Assembly: GCA_013696965.1 (NCBI GenBank) | Contig: JACCXN010000041.1 | Span: forward strand, 1-59,604 | Source of the DNA: Bacteroidota bacterium | Lineage (GTDB): Bacteria; Bacteroidota; Bacteroidia; JACCXN01 | DNA: 59,604 nt | Direction: 5' to 3' | Shown: one piece after another, positions 45,201 through 53,356 of the stretch | How the letters are laid out: each line of letters starts with the position of its first letter | Position numbering within the stretch: the stretch's first letter is position 1 | The notes under the pieces: model-generated | The model's database searches: none | What the model saw: only the letters and a program-made list of their open reading frames with translations | Told to the model about the DNA's origin: nothing | Translations under genes and position numbers: made by a program

Positions 45201-45271
45201 CAGATTGCAGGAAAATGAAAAGCAGCAATGATTAAAATTATCAATGCTGCTTTTGTTTTAGAATTACTCAT
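42263..45271 (-). CDS. M1-family zinc metallopeptidase with barrel-like C-terminal half
   Basis: A 1002-residue secreted protein with a signal peptide (cleavage near residue 25). The N-terminal half is an M1 aminopeptidase. The substrate-facing GAGMEYP occurs at 344-350, and the zinc site HEVGHNW has H370, H374 and distal E393 in DEGLNSLYE. The C-terminal half (about 640-1000) has long beta strands (GVAFYNNTL, AAIQQGKGFIKANLEFNYKFSY) and resembles an outer-membrane beta-barrel, so the peptidase could be tethered there. It lies between lpxH and a TlpA-like gene with tight spacing. Confidence 0.9.
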   Translation of the reverse strand: MSNSKTKAALIILIIAAFHFPAICQEYFQQQVNYKIKASLNDTSHTLSAFIEIEYINNSPDALSEIYMHLWPNAYRNNSTALANQLMSLGETKFYFAEEKQRGYIDSIDFKVNNNKVQWQFDNKNIDIAKITLPSPIAHGERITISTPFFVKIPDGLFSRLGHIGQAYQITQWYPKPAVYDNKGWHEMPYLHQGEFYSEFGSFEVSITLPSNYVVGSTGDLVNGEEEREWMMEKVKKTEQIVEFQSENTFPESAKELKTLTFVQENIHDFAWFADKRYHILYGEVELPESKRKVELWSMFTNAEARLWKSSIEYLNDATFFYSKMLGDYPYNHVTAVDGSISAGAGMEYPNITVIGTSGNAFSLENVIIHEVGHNWFYGILGSNERTHPWMDEGLNSLYEMLYFRNKYPNAGIMGMSKEAGLAKTFGLDEFSHKTQYELSYLINARRNLDQPIELPAPEYTTLNYGAIVYSKSAIVFDYLRAYMSPDIFDPIMKKYYETWKFKHPYPKDLQKIIEENAGKQMPWFFNDIINTTGKINYKLNTINKVNCLEGQSGVCYDITISNKGDILSPVSISAVSADSVLANQWFEGFEGKKTFNVNFPSSERLIIDAENYIPEINRRNGFSRTNGLFKKSNPVKFQFLGSIEHPIKKQIFYTPIVGWNNYNKFMVGVAFYNNTLPQKKFEYLLAPMYSFGTKREAGIINLNYNIYPNNSILKHIRFGLNAEKFAISASPNINHYQKLEPAVHFHFNNKNPLSSKNYFLSIRNVNILEDYDFPHYDFEGNYTGISQGNTSYFVNEADFKFIESRTLNPYNYQAAIQQGKGFIKANLEFNYKFSYQKTSKGVDIRLFAGKFLYNDGSSNRFNYGIAGNTDYMYDHVFLGRRESSGLLSRQFPLNDGGFKNYTTLAFSDDWLASMNIKIAYPGKIPLSLYGDLGLTSYSGNPAISLAWNTGIAVVVVRDIFEIYFPLAMSSDLNQLKYLQKVRFILNLHQLNPFNLVRKFEL

Positions 45272-45275
45272 CCTG

Positions 45276-46385
45276 TTAATTTAAAACTTGTTCAAGTTTG
45301 TTCTCCAGATCCTGACCTCTTAAACCTTTAGCAAGAATTTTCCCGTCTTTATCAACTAAAACTGTAAATGGAATTCCGGAAAAGCCATACTGCTTTACAA
45401 CAGGAGAATTCCAAAATTGAAGATCGCTAATTTGTGTCCAGGGTAATTTATCTTCTTTTATAGCATTTACCCATGATTCCTTGTCTTTATCTAAAGAAAC
45501 ACCTAAAATGTCGAATCCCTTGTCCTTATACTTGTTGTATAATCTTAACATGTTGGGATTTTCAGCCCTGCAGGGTTTACACCATGCAGCCCAAAAATCT
45601 ATCAAAACTACTTTTCCTTTTAAATCAGAAAGTGAAAATATTTCGTCCTTTGGTGTTTTTAAGGTAATATTAGGTGCATCTGAACCAATTGCAGTTCTTT
45701 TCATGTCTGCTACCCTGTTGCTTAAAGCTTTAACATAAGGTGATTCAGGATATTTTGCGGAAAGATTTTTATCAACTTTCACAAAATAGTCAAAATCAGC
45801 ATCTGGATTTAATTGTTCAATTGCCGCTAATCCAACAAAAGAATCCGGATTTTTATCAATAAAATTTTTGATATAACTTCCAAGATTCGCAATGGATATA
45901 TTGTATTGAGCCTCTAAAACAGTATTCATTGAATCCATTAAAGGATGATTTACATATTGCTGGAATACCTGTTGAATAGAATCTCTGGTTCTATAGTTGT
46001 TTTTTAAAAAGTTATTGAGCTCCCATAATTGCATTGAATTCTCTGATCCTTTCACCGTATAGGTTTCAGCAAGGTTTGAAGCATCTCCTGTTATGGAAAC
46101 ACTTTCTGCGGAATCAAGTATTAAAATTATGTAATTGTTAGGATTTATGCTTAACCTGTAAAAACCTTTTTGAGTGATTTTAGGGGTTAAAAAAAAGTTT
46201 CCCTTTTCATCAATGGTTGCTGAATCTCTTGGCAATACTTGATTAATGCTTAATTCCTCCAGCATTATTTTTTCATTCCCGCTGTTTGTAAAGCTACCTG
46301 AAATTTCAAAACTTTCACTTTTTTGATTACAAGAACTTATTGCTACTACTGCAATTATAAGAATCAGGATTTTTTTCATTTTCAT
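45276..46385 (-). CDS. TlpA-like thioredoxin lipoprotein with DUF4369-type N-terminus
   Basis: A 369-residue protein with a lipoprotein signal (lipobox ISSC, cysteine 19). The N-terminal domain (about 25-115) is of the DUF4369 type (FEISGSFTNSGNEKIMLEEL). The C-terminal thioredoxin-like domain (about 232-369) has the active site WCKPC with C269 and C272, then a cis-proline in GIPFTVLVDKDGKI. It should reduce or exchange disulphides in the periplasm. It lies 4 bp before the M1 peptidase gene and 43 bp after gatB, in one probable operon. Confidence 0.92.
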   Translation of the reverse strand: MKMKKILILIIAVVAISSCNQKSESFEISGSFTNSGNEKIMLEELSINQVLPRDSATIDEKGNFFLTPKITQKGFYRLSINPNNYIILILDSAESVSITGDASNLAETYTVKGSENSMQLWELNNFLKNNYRTRDSIQQVFQQYVNHPLMDSMNTVLEAQYNISIANLGSYIKNFIDKNPDSFVGLAAIEQLNPDADFDYFVKVDKNLSAKYPESPYVKALSNRVADMKRTAIGSDAPNITLKTPKDEIFSLSDLKGKVVLIDFWAAWCKPCRAENPNMLRLYNKYKDKGFDILGVSLDKDKESWVNAIKEDKLPWTQISDLQFWNSPVVKQYGFSGIPFTVLVDKDGKILAKGLRGQDLENKLEQVLN

Positions 46386-46428
46386 TTTTTTTATATTTAT
46401 ATTGAATTACAACAATCAAATAGATCTA

Positions 46429-47895
46429 TTATTGGTCTTCTTCTAGTTTTCTTTTTAATAACTCCGTAGCTATTTTTGGATCTGCTTTCCCATTTGATAG
46501 TTTCATTACCTCGCCCATAAACAAACCCATTAATCCTGTTTTACCATTTTTATAATCCAGTACTTTTTCAGGATATTTTTCTATTGCTTGGGATACATAA
46601 AGCATCATGGAGTCTGAATTTTGTTCCTGAATCCAGTTGTTTTGTTGAGCAATTGTTATTGGCTCTAATAAAGGGTTTTGTACCATAAGCGGGAATACCT
46701 TTTGAGATGCTATTGTATGGCTTATTTTACTTTCATCAATAAGTTTGATAAGCATAGCGATTTGGGAAGGTTTAACAGGAAACTGTTCAATTCCCATGGC
46801 ATGTTGATTAAGATAAGATTTAATATCACCCATAATCCAATTTGTTGCAGCTTTATAATTTCGAGTTTCCTTTATTAATTCTTCAAAATAAAGAGCAAAT
46901 GGTTTAGATTCAGTAAGTACAGCGGCATCATAGCTTGAGAGCCCTAATTGATCCACATACTTTTTATATAAAGCATCTGGTAATGGTGGTAAAGAGGCTT
47001 TAATTTTATCAATATATTCTTGTTTAATAATGACTGGTTGAAGGTCTGGTTCAGGAAAATACCTGTAATCATTAGCAGCCTCTTTTGATCGAAGTGAAAA
47101 AGTAGTTCCTGTAACAGCATCAAAACTTCTTGTATCCTGCATTATAGCTTCAGATTTTTCAACCAATAGTATTTGTCTTTTTATTTCATGTTCAATTGCT
47201 TTTTGAACATGACGCATAGAGTTCATGTTTTTAACCTCCACTTTAGTCCCAAACTTTTCACTCCCTTTTAACATGACAGAAATATTGGCATCGCATCTTA
47301 AACTTCCTTCTTCCATGTTTCCATCACAAATTTCAAGATATCTAACTAGTTTTCTAATTTCAGAAACAAACTGATATGCCTCCTCTGAGGTTCTTATATC
47401 TGGTTCAGTTACAATTTCAAGCAATGGAACTCCTGCCCTGTTTAAATCTATTAATGAATCATATGGATCCTGATCGTGGATACTTTTTCCTGCATCCTCC
47501 TCCATATGAATACGTGTGAGCGCTACTCTTTTTTCTTCTCCGTTTACCTTTATAGTAACAAAACCTCCGGTACAAATTGGTGTTTTATCCTGGGTAATTT
47601 GATAACCCTTAGGTAAATCAGCATAAAAATAATTTTTCCTGGCATACTGGTTTACTTCCCTAATATTGCTATTGCATGCAAGCCCTAGCCTTATTGCATA
47701 CTCAATAACCTTTTTATTTGTTTTAGGCAAAGTTCCCGGATGTCCTAATGATATTACACTAACATTGGTATTTGGAAGATTTCCATATTCAGAAGGATCA
47801 GAAGAATACGCTTTACTTCGGGTAGCTAATTGTATATGTATTTCAAGACCTATAACTGGCTCGTATTTATCAAAAACTGGGTCAATTGTACTCAT
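46429..47895 (-). CDS. gatB: Asp-tRNA(Asn)/Glu-tRNA(Gln) amidotransferase subunit B
   Basis: A 488-residue GatB. The family signatures are EPVIGLEIHIQLATRSKAYS (12-31, in parts), NTNVSVISLGHPGTLP, FYADLPKGYQITQ, EDAGKSIHD, DLNRAGVPLLEIV, and the QqtYP-type C-terminal domain. Subunit B binds the misacylated tRNA and the phosphorylated intermediate, which GatA then amidates. gatA and gatC are not in the window. It follows the choice-of-anchor B gene by 15 bp. Confidence 0.97.
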   Translation of the reverse strand: MSTIDPVFDKYEPVIGLEIHIQLATRSKAYSSDPSEYGNLPNTNVSVISLGHPGTLPKTNKKVIEYAIRLGLACNSNIREVNQYARKNYFYADLPKGYQITQDKTPICTGGFVTIKVNGEEKRVALTRIHMEEDAGKSIHDQDPYDSLIDLNRAGVPLLEIVTEPDIRTSEEAYQFVSEIRKLVRYLEICDGNMEEGSLRCDANISVMLKGSEKFGTKVEVKNMNSMRHVQKAIEHEIKRQILLVEKSEAIMQDTRSFDAVTGTTFSLRSKEAANDYRYFPEPDLQPVIIKQEYIDKIKASLPPLPDALYKKYVDQLGLSSYDAAVLTESKPFALYFEELIKETRNYKAATNWIMGDIKSYLNQHAMGIEQFPVKPSQIAMLIKLIDESKISHTIASQKVFPLMVQNPLLEPITIAQQNNWIQEQNSDSMMLYVSQAIEKYPEKVLDYKNGKTGLMGLFMGEVMKLSNGKADPKIATELLKRKLEEDQ

Positions 47896-47910
47896 TGATT
47901 CTCCTGGAAC

Positions 47911-49311
47911 TTAAAGTTTTATAATTTTCTCTGTTTTCTCAATACCTTCACCTTTAATCTTTAGAAAATAAATTCCTGAAGGAATTTCATTTTCAAAATT
48001 GATGTCAAAAGTAGTATTTCCACTTAAATTTACTTCTTTAAAATAAATCGTTCTTCCTGTAAGATCATAAACTGAGAAAATACAATTACCATTACCATTT
48101 GGTAACTGTACTTTTATTGTGTTATCAAATGGATTGGGAGCAATGGTAACATCAAGATTTTGTGTAATTGTTTTAGAGGAACTTACAGCTTGTTCTGCAT
48201 TTAAAATAAAAAGCCCATTTTGACGATCCGATGCAAGTAAAATTCCACTTGGCAGGTAAGGATAAGCTCCCCAACAGCCATTGTAAGTATTACCGGAGGC
48301 ATAAGAATTCCCATTTTGAGGATGTGTATCGAAATAACCTGATTTATATGGGGCCTGGGGGTCGGTTATATTAAAAATTTGTACCCCATCTTCATAATAA
48401 GATATTACAACATTATTTCCAATAATATAAGGATTATGGGCTGTTGCTCCTTCATTTGATTTAAAAGTGGATTGTACCTTAATATCTGAAAGATCTGATA
48501 CATCAATTACTTTAACTGCCATGTTTTTAGGGACTTCATCACAAAAAACCATTGTTCTTCCATCTTCAGTTAACCAACTACTGTGATTATAGCCAGCATC
48601 AGGATAAGATGTAATTGAACCTAATTTATTTAAAGTATTGTTGGGTAAAAAATTATAAACATGCAAACCATAAAAGCCTGCAGATACATAAACTGTATCG
48701 TTTCTTACAAACATATCATGTACCATTGCAACATCCGGATCATCAGTTATTAAACTTCTAAGTAACAATGGTTTTTCAGGATCTGAAAGGTCATAAACAG
48801 ACATTGAGGAATAAGTGCTGGGTAAAGAATTGACATTGGCACAATAAAGATTGTTTTTATCTACAAATAAAGTATGAGCTGTTGCAAAAATAGAATCCGA
48901 ATCAAAAACAACATGAACTGAATCAGGCAGGAAGGACATATCAGCAATTTGAAAACTGTTAGGTTGGGTATCATCACTAATCATATAGATATACTTACCA
49001 TAATTTTTATATTCCCTCCAAATGCAATCACCTCGTTTTCCAGGCACGAAATCACGCAATACAGGGCTGCTTGGATTAGTCACATCTACAAAGTAAGTTC
49101 CATTGTTTCCTCCAAAAATAGCGTATTCTTTATTTTTTATGGCATCAAAATATCCCCATACACTATTGTAATTTACAGCTGTGGCTGTATGTGTTATGGA
49201 AGAGTCTTTCCAAACCGAATAAAGGCTAATATTTTCCGAATCATATTGGGCCTTTAATGCAATAGATGATAGTAAAATTAAGAACAGAACAAAAGTTGCT
49301 TTTTTTATCAT
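47911..49311 (-). CDS. T9SS-sorted choice-of-anchor B protein (shorter paralogue)
   Basis: A 466-residue exported protein with a signal peptide (cleavage after about 20, LKA). The beta-propeller repeats of the choice-of-anchor B family cover about 25-370: VWGYFDAIKNKEYAIFGGNNG, YFVDVTNPSSPVLRD, HDMFVRNDTVYVSAG, CWGAYPYLPSGILLASD. The last 80 residues are a T9SS sorting domain (TIAPNPFDNTIKV ... SGIYFLKIKGEG). It corresponds to the N-terminal half plus the sorting domain of 26084-28456, without the inserted middle domains. It sits inside a housekeeping run next to gatB and PNP. Confidence 0.9.
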   Translation of the reverse strand: MIKKATFVLFLILLSSIALKAQYDSENISLYSVWKDSSITHTATAVNYNSVWGYFDAIKNKEYAIFGGNNGTYFVDVTNPSSPVLRDFVPGKRGDCIWREYKNYGKYIYMISDDTQPNSFQIADMSFLPDSVHVVFDSDSIFATAHTLFVDKNNLYCANVNSLPSTYSSMSVYDLSDPEKPLLLRSLITDDPDVAMVHDMFVRNDTVYVSAGFYGLHVYNFLPNNTLNKLGSITSYPDAGYNHSSWLTEDGRTMVFCDEVPKNMAVKVIDVSDLSDIKVQSTFKSNEGATAHNPYIIGNNVVISYYEDGVQIFNITDPQAPYKSGYFDTHPQNGNSYASGNTYNGCWGAYPYLPSGILLASDRQNGLFILNAEQAVSSSKTITQNLDVTIAPNPFDNTIKVQLPNGNGNCIFSVYDLTGRTIYFKEVNLSGNTTFDINFENEIPSGIYFLKIKGEGIEKTEKIIKL

Positions 49312-49321
49312 AAATAAAATA

Positions 49322-50134
49322 TTAAATTTCAGAAATAAGTTTTTTCATAATCAAAGTCATTTTAGGTTCGGCAATCTCAGCAATACGTTGAACATCTTCG
49401 TGTGTAACTTTAACAATTTTACCTGGCACACCTAAATCGGTAATAATTGAAATTGCAAAACAAGGTATATCCATTTGTCTAGCAACAATTACTTCTGGAA
49501 CAGTTGACATTCCAACAGTATCCGCACCTATATTCCTCACATAAATGTATTCAGCAGGTGTTTCAAGGCAAGGACCGGATAAACCAGCATATACACCCTC
49601 CTGAATCTTTATATTATTTTTTGCAGCAATTCCCCTTGCTTTTGCTACAAGTATTTTATCGTAAGCCTCACTCATATCAGGAAATCTTGGTCCGAGTTCA
49701 GGGTAATTCCTACCTATTAATGGATTTGTAGGGAAAAGATTAATGTGATCATTAAGAATCATTAAATCTCCAATTTCATAATCTGGATTAACCCCCCCAC
49801 TCGCATTTGATAAAAACAATTGCTTTATTCCTAGGAATTTCATTACTCTAACGGGAAAAGTGACCTCTTTCATATCATACCCTTCATAATAATGGAATCT
49901 GCCTTGCATTGCCACAACTTTTTTTCCCCCAAGCCTGCCAAAAATCAATAAACCTGTATGGCCTTCCACGGTTGAAACCGGAAAATTCGGTATAGATTCA
50001 TAGGGAATAGTTACATCTATTTCAATTTCCTTTACAAGCCCACCTAATCCAGTGCCAAGAATAATACCAATTTCTGGTTGGAAATTAATTTTTTGATTTA
50101 TAAAATCAGTTGTTTCTCTAATTTTGTTTAACAT
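49322..50134 (-). CDS. Purine-nucleoside phosphorylase
   Basis: A 270-residue phosphorylase of the trimeric PNP-I family that cleaves inosine and guanosine. Visible signatures are IGIILGTGLGGLV (24-36), the phosphate-binding GHTGLLIFG and RFHYYEGY, FLSNASGGVNPDYEIGDLM, and GADTVGMSTVPEVIVARQ. All expected substrate residues appear present. It overlaps lpxK by 17 bp and shares that transcript. Confidence 0.95.
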   Translation of the reverse strand: MLNKIRETTDFINQKINFQPEIGIILGTGLGGLVKEIEIDVTIPYESIPNFPVSTVEGHTGLLIFGRLGGKKVVAMQGRFHYYEGYDMKEVTFPVRVMKFLGIKQLFLSNASGGVNPDYEIGDLMILNDHINLFPTNPLIGRNYPELGPRFPDMSEAYDKILVAKARGIAAKNNIKIQEGVYAGLSGPCLETPAEYIYVRNIGADTVGMSTVPEVIVARQMDIPCFAISIITDLGVPGKIVKVTHEDVQRIAEIAEPKMTLIMKKLISEI

Positions 50135-51185
50135 AAGATACTATATGTTGATTGAAGGTTTGTTCATCCTGTCCATGAAATTTAATTTCAATAGGAATAT
50201 AAAAAATAGGAAGCTTTTCAGTTATTTCTTTTAATTCTGGCATTGCTAAACGCATAGCATCCTTTTCAGTTGTTATTATTATTTTATTTTGAGCAGCAAT
50301 ATTATCAAATAAATTTTTAATCTGCTCTAAATCTTTCTGATTATATTTATAATGATCCGAAAAAGCAATATGACGAACTTCTTTAGACTTGTTTTCAAGG
50401 TAATAAACCATGTTTGCAGAGTTAGCAATACCTGTAATCAGAAGAATAGCAAAATTTTTATCAAAATAATATTCCTTATCAAAGGGAGAAACTTTTCTTG
50501 TTTTCAATGAAACAAGATCGCCATAAGCTGTATAAGAAAAAAATATTTTCTGGTAGGGTTTAGGATTTAATTTATTGGTAAGGAACCTTCTATCCAGGGG
50601 AGAAAATATTTGAGGCGTTTTTGATACAATAATAATGTCGGCACGTGAAGCACCTGAGGAAAACTCTCTTAGGTTCCCTGAAGGCAAAACAAAATCATTC
50701 GCATACAATTTGCTATAATCAGTAAGTAGAATTGAAATGCCAGGTTTAACGTACCTGTGTTGGTATGCATCATCCAGCAAAATTGTATCTATTTCAGGAT
50801 GTGCAGCAAGTAGTTTATTAATCCCTGAAACCCTGGAATTACAAACTGCAACTACCACATTATTATACTTGTTTTTTATTTGCAATGGCTCATCACCGAT
50901 ATCACTTGCATTTTTAGTTTCATCGGCAAGAATAAAACCTGAAGATTTCCTGCCATATCCCCTGCTTAAAACAGATGGGTTGAAGTTTTCTTTTAATAAT
51001 CTAACCAGGTATTCAATATGGGGAGTTTTTCCTGTTCCCCCTGTGGAAAGGTTTCCTATTGATATAATTGGTGTTTTGAATTTTTTTTCCGTTAAAAGAC
51101 CGAAATCGAAAAATAAATTACGAATTAAAAGGATAATTCCATACAGAAAGGATACTGGTATAAGTAATATTTGGTAAAACTTCAT
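50118..51185 (-). CDS. lpxK: Tetraacyldisaccharide 4'-kinase
   Basis: A 355-residue LpxK, which phosphorylates the lipid A disaccharide at the 4' position. It has a short N-terminal membrane-associated helix (FLYGIILLIRNLFF), the Walker A loop GNLSTGGTGKTPH (43-55), SRGYGRKS, LDDAYQHR and a C-terminal TTEKDAMRL. Length and order are typical of Bacteroidota. It overlaps the PNP gene and diverges from the Nif3-like gene across 186 bp. Confidence 0.95.
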   Translation of the reverse strand: MKFYQILLIPVSFLYGIILLIRNLFFDFGLLTEKKFKTPIISIGNLSTGGTGKTPHIEYLVRLLKENFNPSVLSRGYGRKSSGFILADETKNASDIGDEPLQIKNKYNNVVVAVCNSRVSGINKLLAAHPEIDTILLDDAYQHRYVKPGISILLTDYSKLYANDFVLPSGNLREFSSGASRADIIIVSKTPQIFSPLDRRFLTNKLNPKPYQKIFFSYTAYGDLVSLKTRKVSPFDKEYYFDKNFAILLITGIANSANMVYYLENKSKEVRHIAFSDHYKYNQKDLEQIKNLFDNIAAQNKIIITTEKDAMRLAMPELKEITEKLPIFYIPIEIKFHGQDEQTFNQHIVSYVKQN

Positions 51186-51371
51186 TTAGGATTAGTTCAT
51201 TTTTTAAATTTAAATGGAATTCAACAGGAATTTCATCATCTTTATCCACTTTTGTTGATTTAAATCCAACAATTAACCTTGTATGGAAATTTCAAATCGG
51301 TTAAAAATACTAAAAGTTAACGTTTTTCTAAAATATTAATTGATATTTAACCTTTATAATTAGTTGAAAAG

Positions 51372-52466
51372 ATGTTTATACATGATGTAATTGATTTAAT
51401 TGAAGATTTTGCTCCCCTACAATTACAGGAGTCGTACGATAATTCAGGTTTAATTACCGGAGATAAAAACTGGAAAGTTCAAAAAATACTGCTTTGTATT
51501 GATACTACGGAGGCTGTAATTGATGAAGCTATTTTTAAAGGCTGTAACCTTATTATTGCCCATCACCCAATTGTATTTAAAGGATTAAAGAAATTCACCG
51601 GGGAGGATTATGTGCAAAGGACAATAATAAAGGCCCTGAAAAATGATATTGCAATTTATGCTGCACATACCAATATGGATAATGTATATGATGGAGTTAG
51701 CGCCAGGATTTGTCAAAAACTTAATTTAAAGAATAAAAAAGTCCTATCTCCCAAAAAAAATATTTTAAAAAAAATTATCACATTTTGTCCTCAGGAACAA
51801 GCAGAAAAAGTAAAAACAGCATTGTTTAATGCCGGTGCCGGGAAAATTGGCAACTATTCTGAATGCAGTTTTAATTCAAGTGGCACAGGCACTTTTCGGC
51901 CATCAGAAAATGCAAACCCATTTGTTGGAGAAAAAGGAAAAAGACATACTGAAAATGAACTAAGGATTGAAACTATATTCCCTTTCTATTTAGAAAATAA
52001 AATTATTAAAGCCTTATTGGATTCCCATCCCTATGAAGAAGTTGCTTATGATGTAATAACTCTGGAAAACAAGCATAATTCTATTGGTTCTGGTATGATT
52101 GCCGAAGTGGAAAATCCACAGCATGAAACTGATTTTTTGAATTTTATTAAAAAACAAATGAATGCTCAATGCATAAGGCATACTGCAATATTAAATAAGG
52201 AAATAAAAAAAGTAGCCGTTTGTGGAGGTTCGGGAAGTTTTTTAGTACAAAATGCAATTGCTGCCGGTGCTGATATTTTTATTACATCAGATTTCAAATA
52301 TCATGAGTTTTTTGATGCCGAAGGAAAAATTTTAATCGCTGATATAGGACATTATGAAAGTGAACAATTTACAATGGATATTTTTTATGAGTTAATTTTG
52401 AAAAATTTTCCTACATTTGCGGTTTATTTAACTGAAACGAACACAAATCCAGTAAAATACCTATAA
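51372..52466 (+). CDS. Nif3-like dinuclear metal centre protein
   Basis: A 364-residue member of the NIF3/YqfO family. The two halves of the metal centre are visible: AHHPIVFKG (63-71), AHTNMDNV (near 97), and GHYESEQFTMDIF near the C-terminus. Between them is the YqfO-type insertion domain (about 130-235). Members are often called GTP cyclohydrolase I type 2, without firm evidence. It is followed 20 bp later by the zinc-ribbon gene, a conserved Bacteroidota pairing. Confidence 0.93.
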   Translation: MFIHDVIDLIEDFAPLQLQESYDNSGLITGDKNWKVQKILLCIDTTEAVIDEAIFKGCNLIIAHHPIVFKGLKKFTGEDYVQRTIIKALKNDIAIYAAHTNMDNVYDGVSARICQKLNLKNKKVLSPKKNILKKIITFCPQEQAEKVKTALFNAGAGKIGNYSECSFNSSGTGTFRPSENANPFVGEKGKRHTENELRIETIFPFYLENKIIKALLDSHPYEEVAYDVITLENKHNSIGSGMIAEVENPQHETDFLNFIKKQMNAQCIRHTAILNKEIKKVAVCGGSGSFLVQNAIAAGADIFITSDFKYHEFFDAEGKILIADIGHYESEQFTMDIFYELILKNFPTFAVYLTETNTNPVKYL

Positions 52467-52486
52467 TTTATACTATTATAACCAAT

Positions 52487-53287
52487 ATGGCAAAGGAGAA
52501 AACAATAACAACACCAGAAAAAACTAAAGCAAAAAAAAGTGGTGTGGAAAAAGAGGTAACTGTTGAAGATAAATTAAAAGCGCTGTTTAATCTACAGCAA
52601 GTTGATTCTAAAATTGATAAGATTAGGACAATCAGGGGTGAATTGCCTTTAGAAGTTCAGGATTTGGAAGATGAATTGCAAGGCCTAGATACCAGGTTGA
52701 ATAATTTAACTGAAGAGCTTAAAGCTTTAGAAACACAAATCAGTGATAAGAAAAATCTGATGAAAGAATCTGAAGCGCTTATAAAAAAATATGAGGCTCA
52801 ACAAGGAAAAGTTAGAAATAACAGGGAATATGATTCTTTAACTAAGGAAATTGAATTTCAGAAATTAGAAATTGAACTTGCTGAAAAAAGAATTAAAGAA
52901 CACAAAGCAAGCATGGGGTCTAAAAAAGATGTTATTGATCAATCAACTGAGGCTTTTACTGAAAGAAAAAAAGACCTTCAGCATAAAAAAGCCGAACTTG
53001 ATACTATTATTGCAGAAACTCAGAAAGAAGAGGATCAGTTAATTTCCAAATCAAAGAAAGCAGAAGCAATTATTGAAGACAGGTTGCTTTTGGCTTACAA
53101 AAGAATCCGCAAAAATGCTTTAAACGGACTTGCTGTAGTTGCTGTAGAAAGAGATGCTTGTGGAGGTTGTTTTAACAAAATACCACCACAAAGACAATTA
53201 GACATTAAAACACATAAGAAAATAATTGTTTGTGAATATTGTGGAAGAGTATTAGTAGATGCTAATATTTTAACTGATGTAGAATAA
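52487..53287 (+). CDS. Coiled-coil protein with C-terminal zinc ribbon
   Basis: A 266-residue protein of the C4 zinc-ribbon (DUF164-type) family. After a lysine/threonine-rich N-terminus, a long coiled coil (about 30-205) contains VDSKIDKIRTIRGELP and the conserved NNREYDSLTKEIE. The C-terminal zinc site CGGC...CEYC has four cysteines around residues 223-252. Relatives may bind nucleic acid. The function is uncertain. It follows the Nif3-like gene by 20 bp and ends at a strong terminator. Confidence 0.9.
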   Translation: MAKEKTITTPEKTKAKKSGVEKEVTVEDKLKALFNLQQVDSKIDKIRTIRGELPLEVQDLEDELQGLDTRLNNLTEELKALETQISDKKNLMKESEALIKKYEAQQGKVRNNREYDSLTKEIEFQKLEIELAEKRIKEHKASMGSKKDVIDQSTEAFTERKKDLQHKKAELDTIIAETQKEEDQLISKSKKAEAIIEDRLLLAYKRIRKNALNGLAVVAVERDACGGCFNKIPPQRQLDIKTHKKIIVCEYCGRVLVDANILTDVE

Positions 53288-53298
53288 ATAATTTGCAA

Positions 53299-53340
53299 AA
53301 AAAATCTCCTGGTTCTTTAAGAATCAGGAGATTTTTTTTT
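53299..53340. terminator. Bidirectional intrinsic terminator
   Basis: A 15-bp stem (53301-53315 with 53321-53335, one G-T pair) and a 5-base loop. It is flanked by A and T runs and sits between the convergent zinc-ribbon gene (plus) and FadL-like gene (minus). Confidence 0.92.
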
Positions 53341-53356
53341 GTAGTGAATTGGGTAA

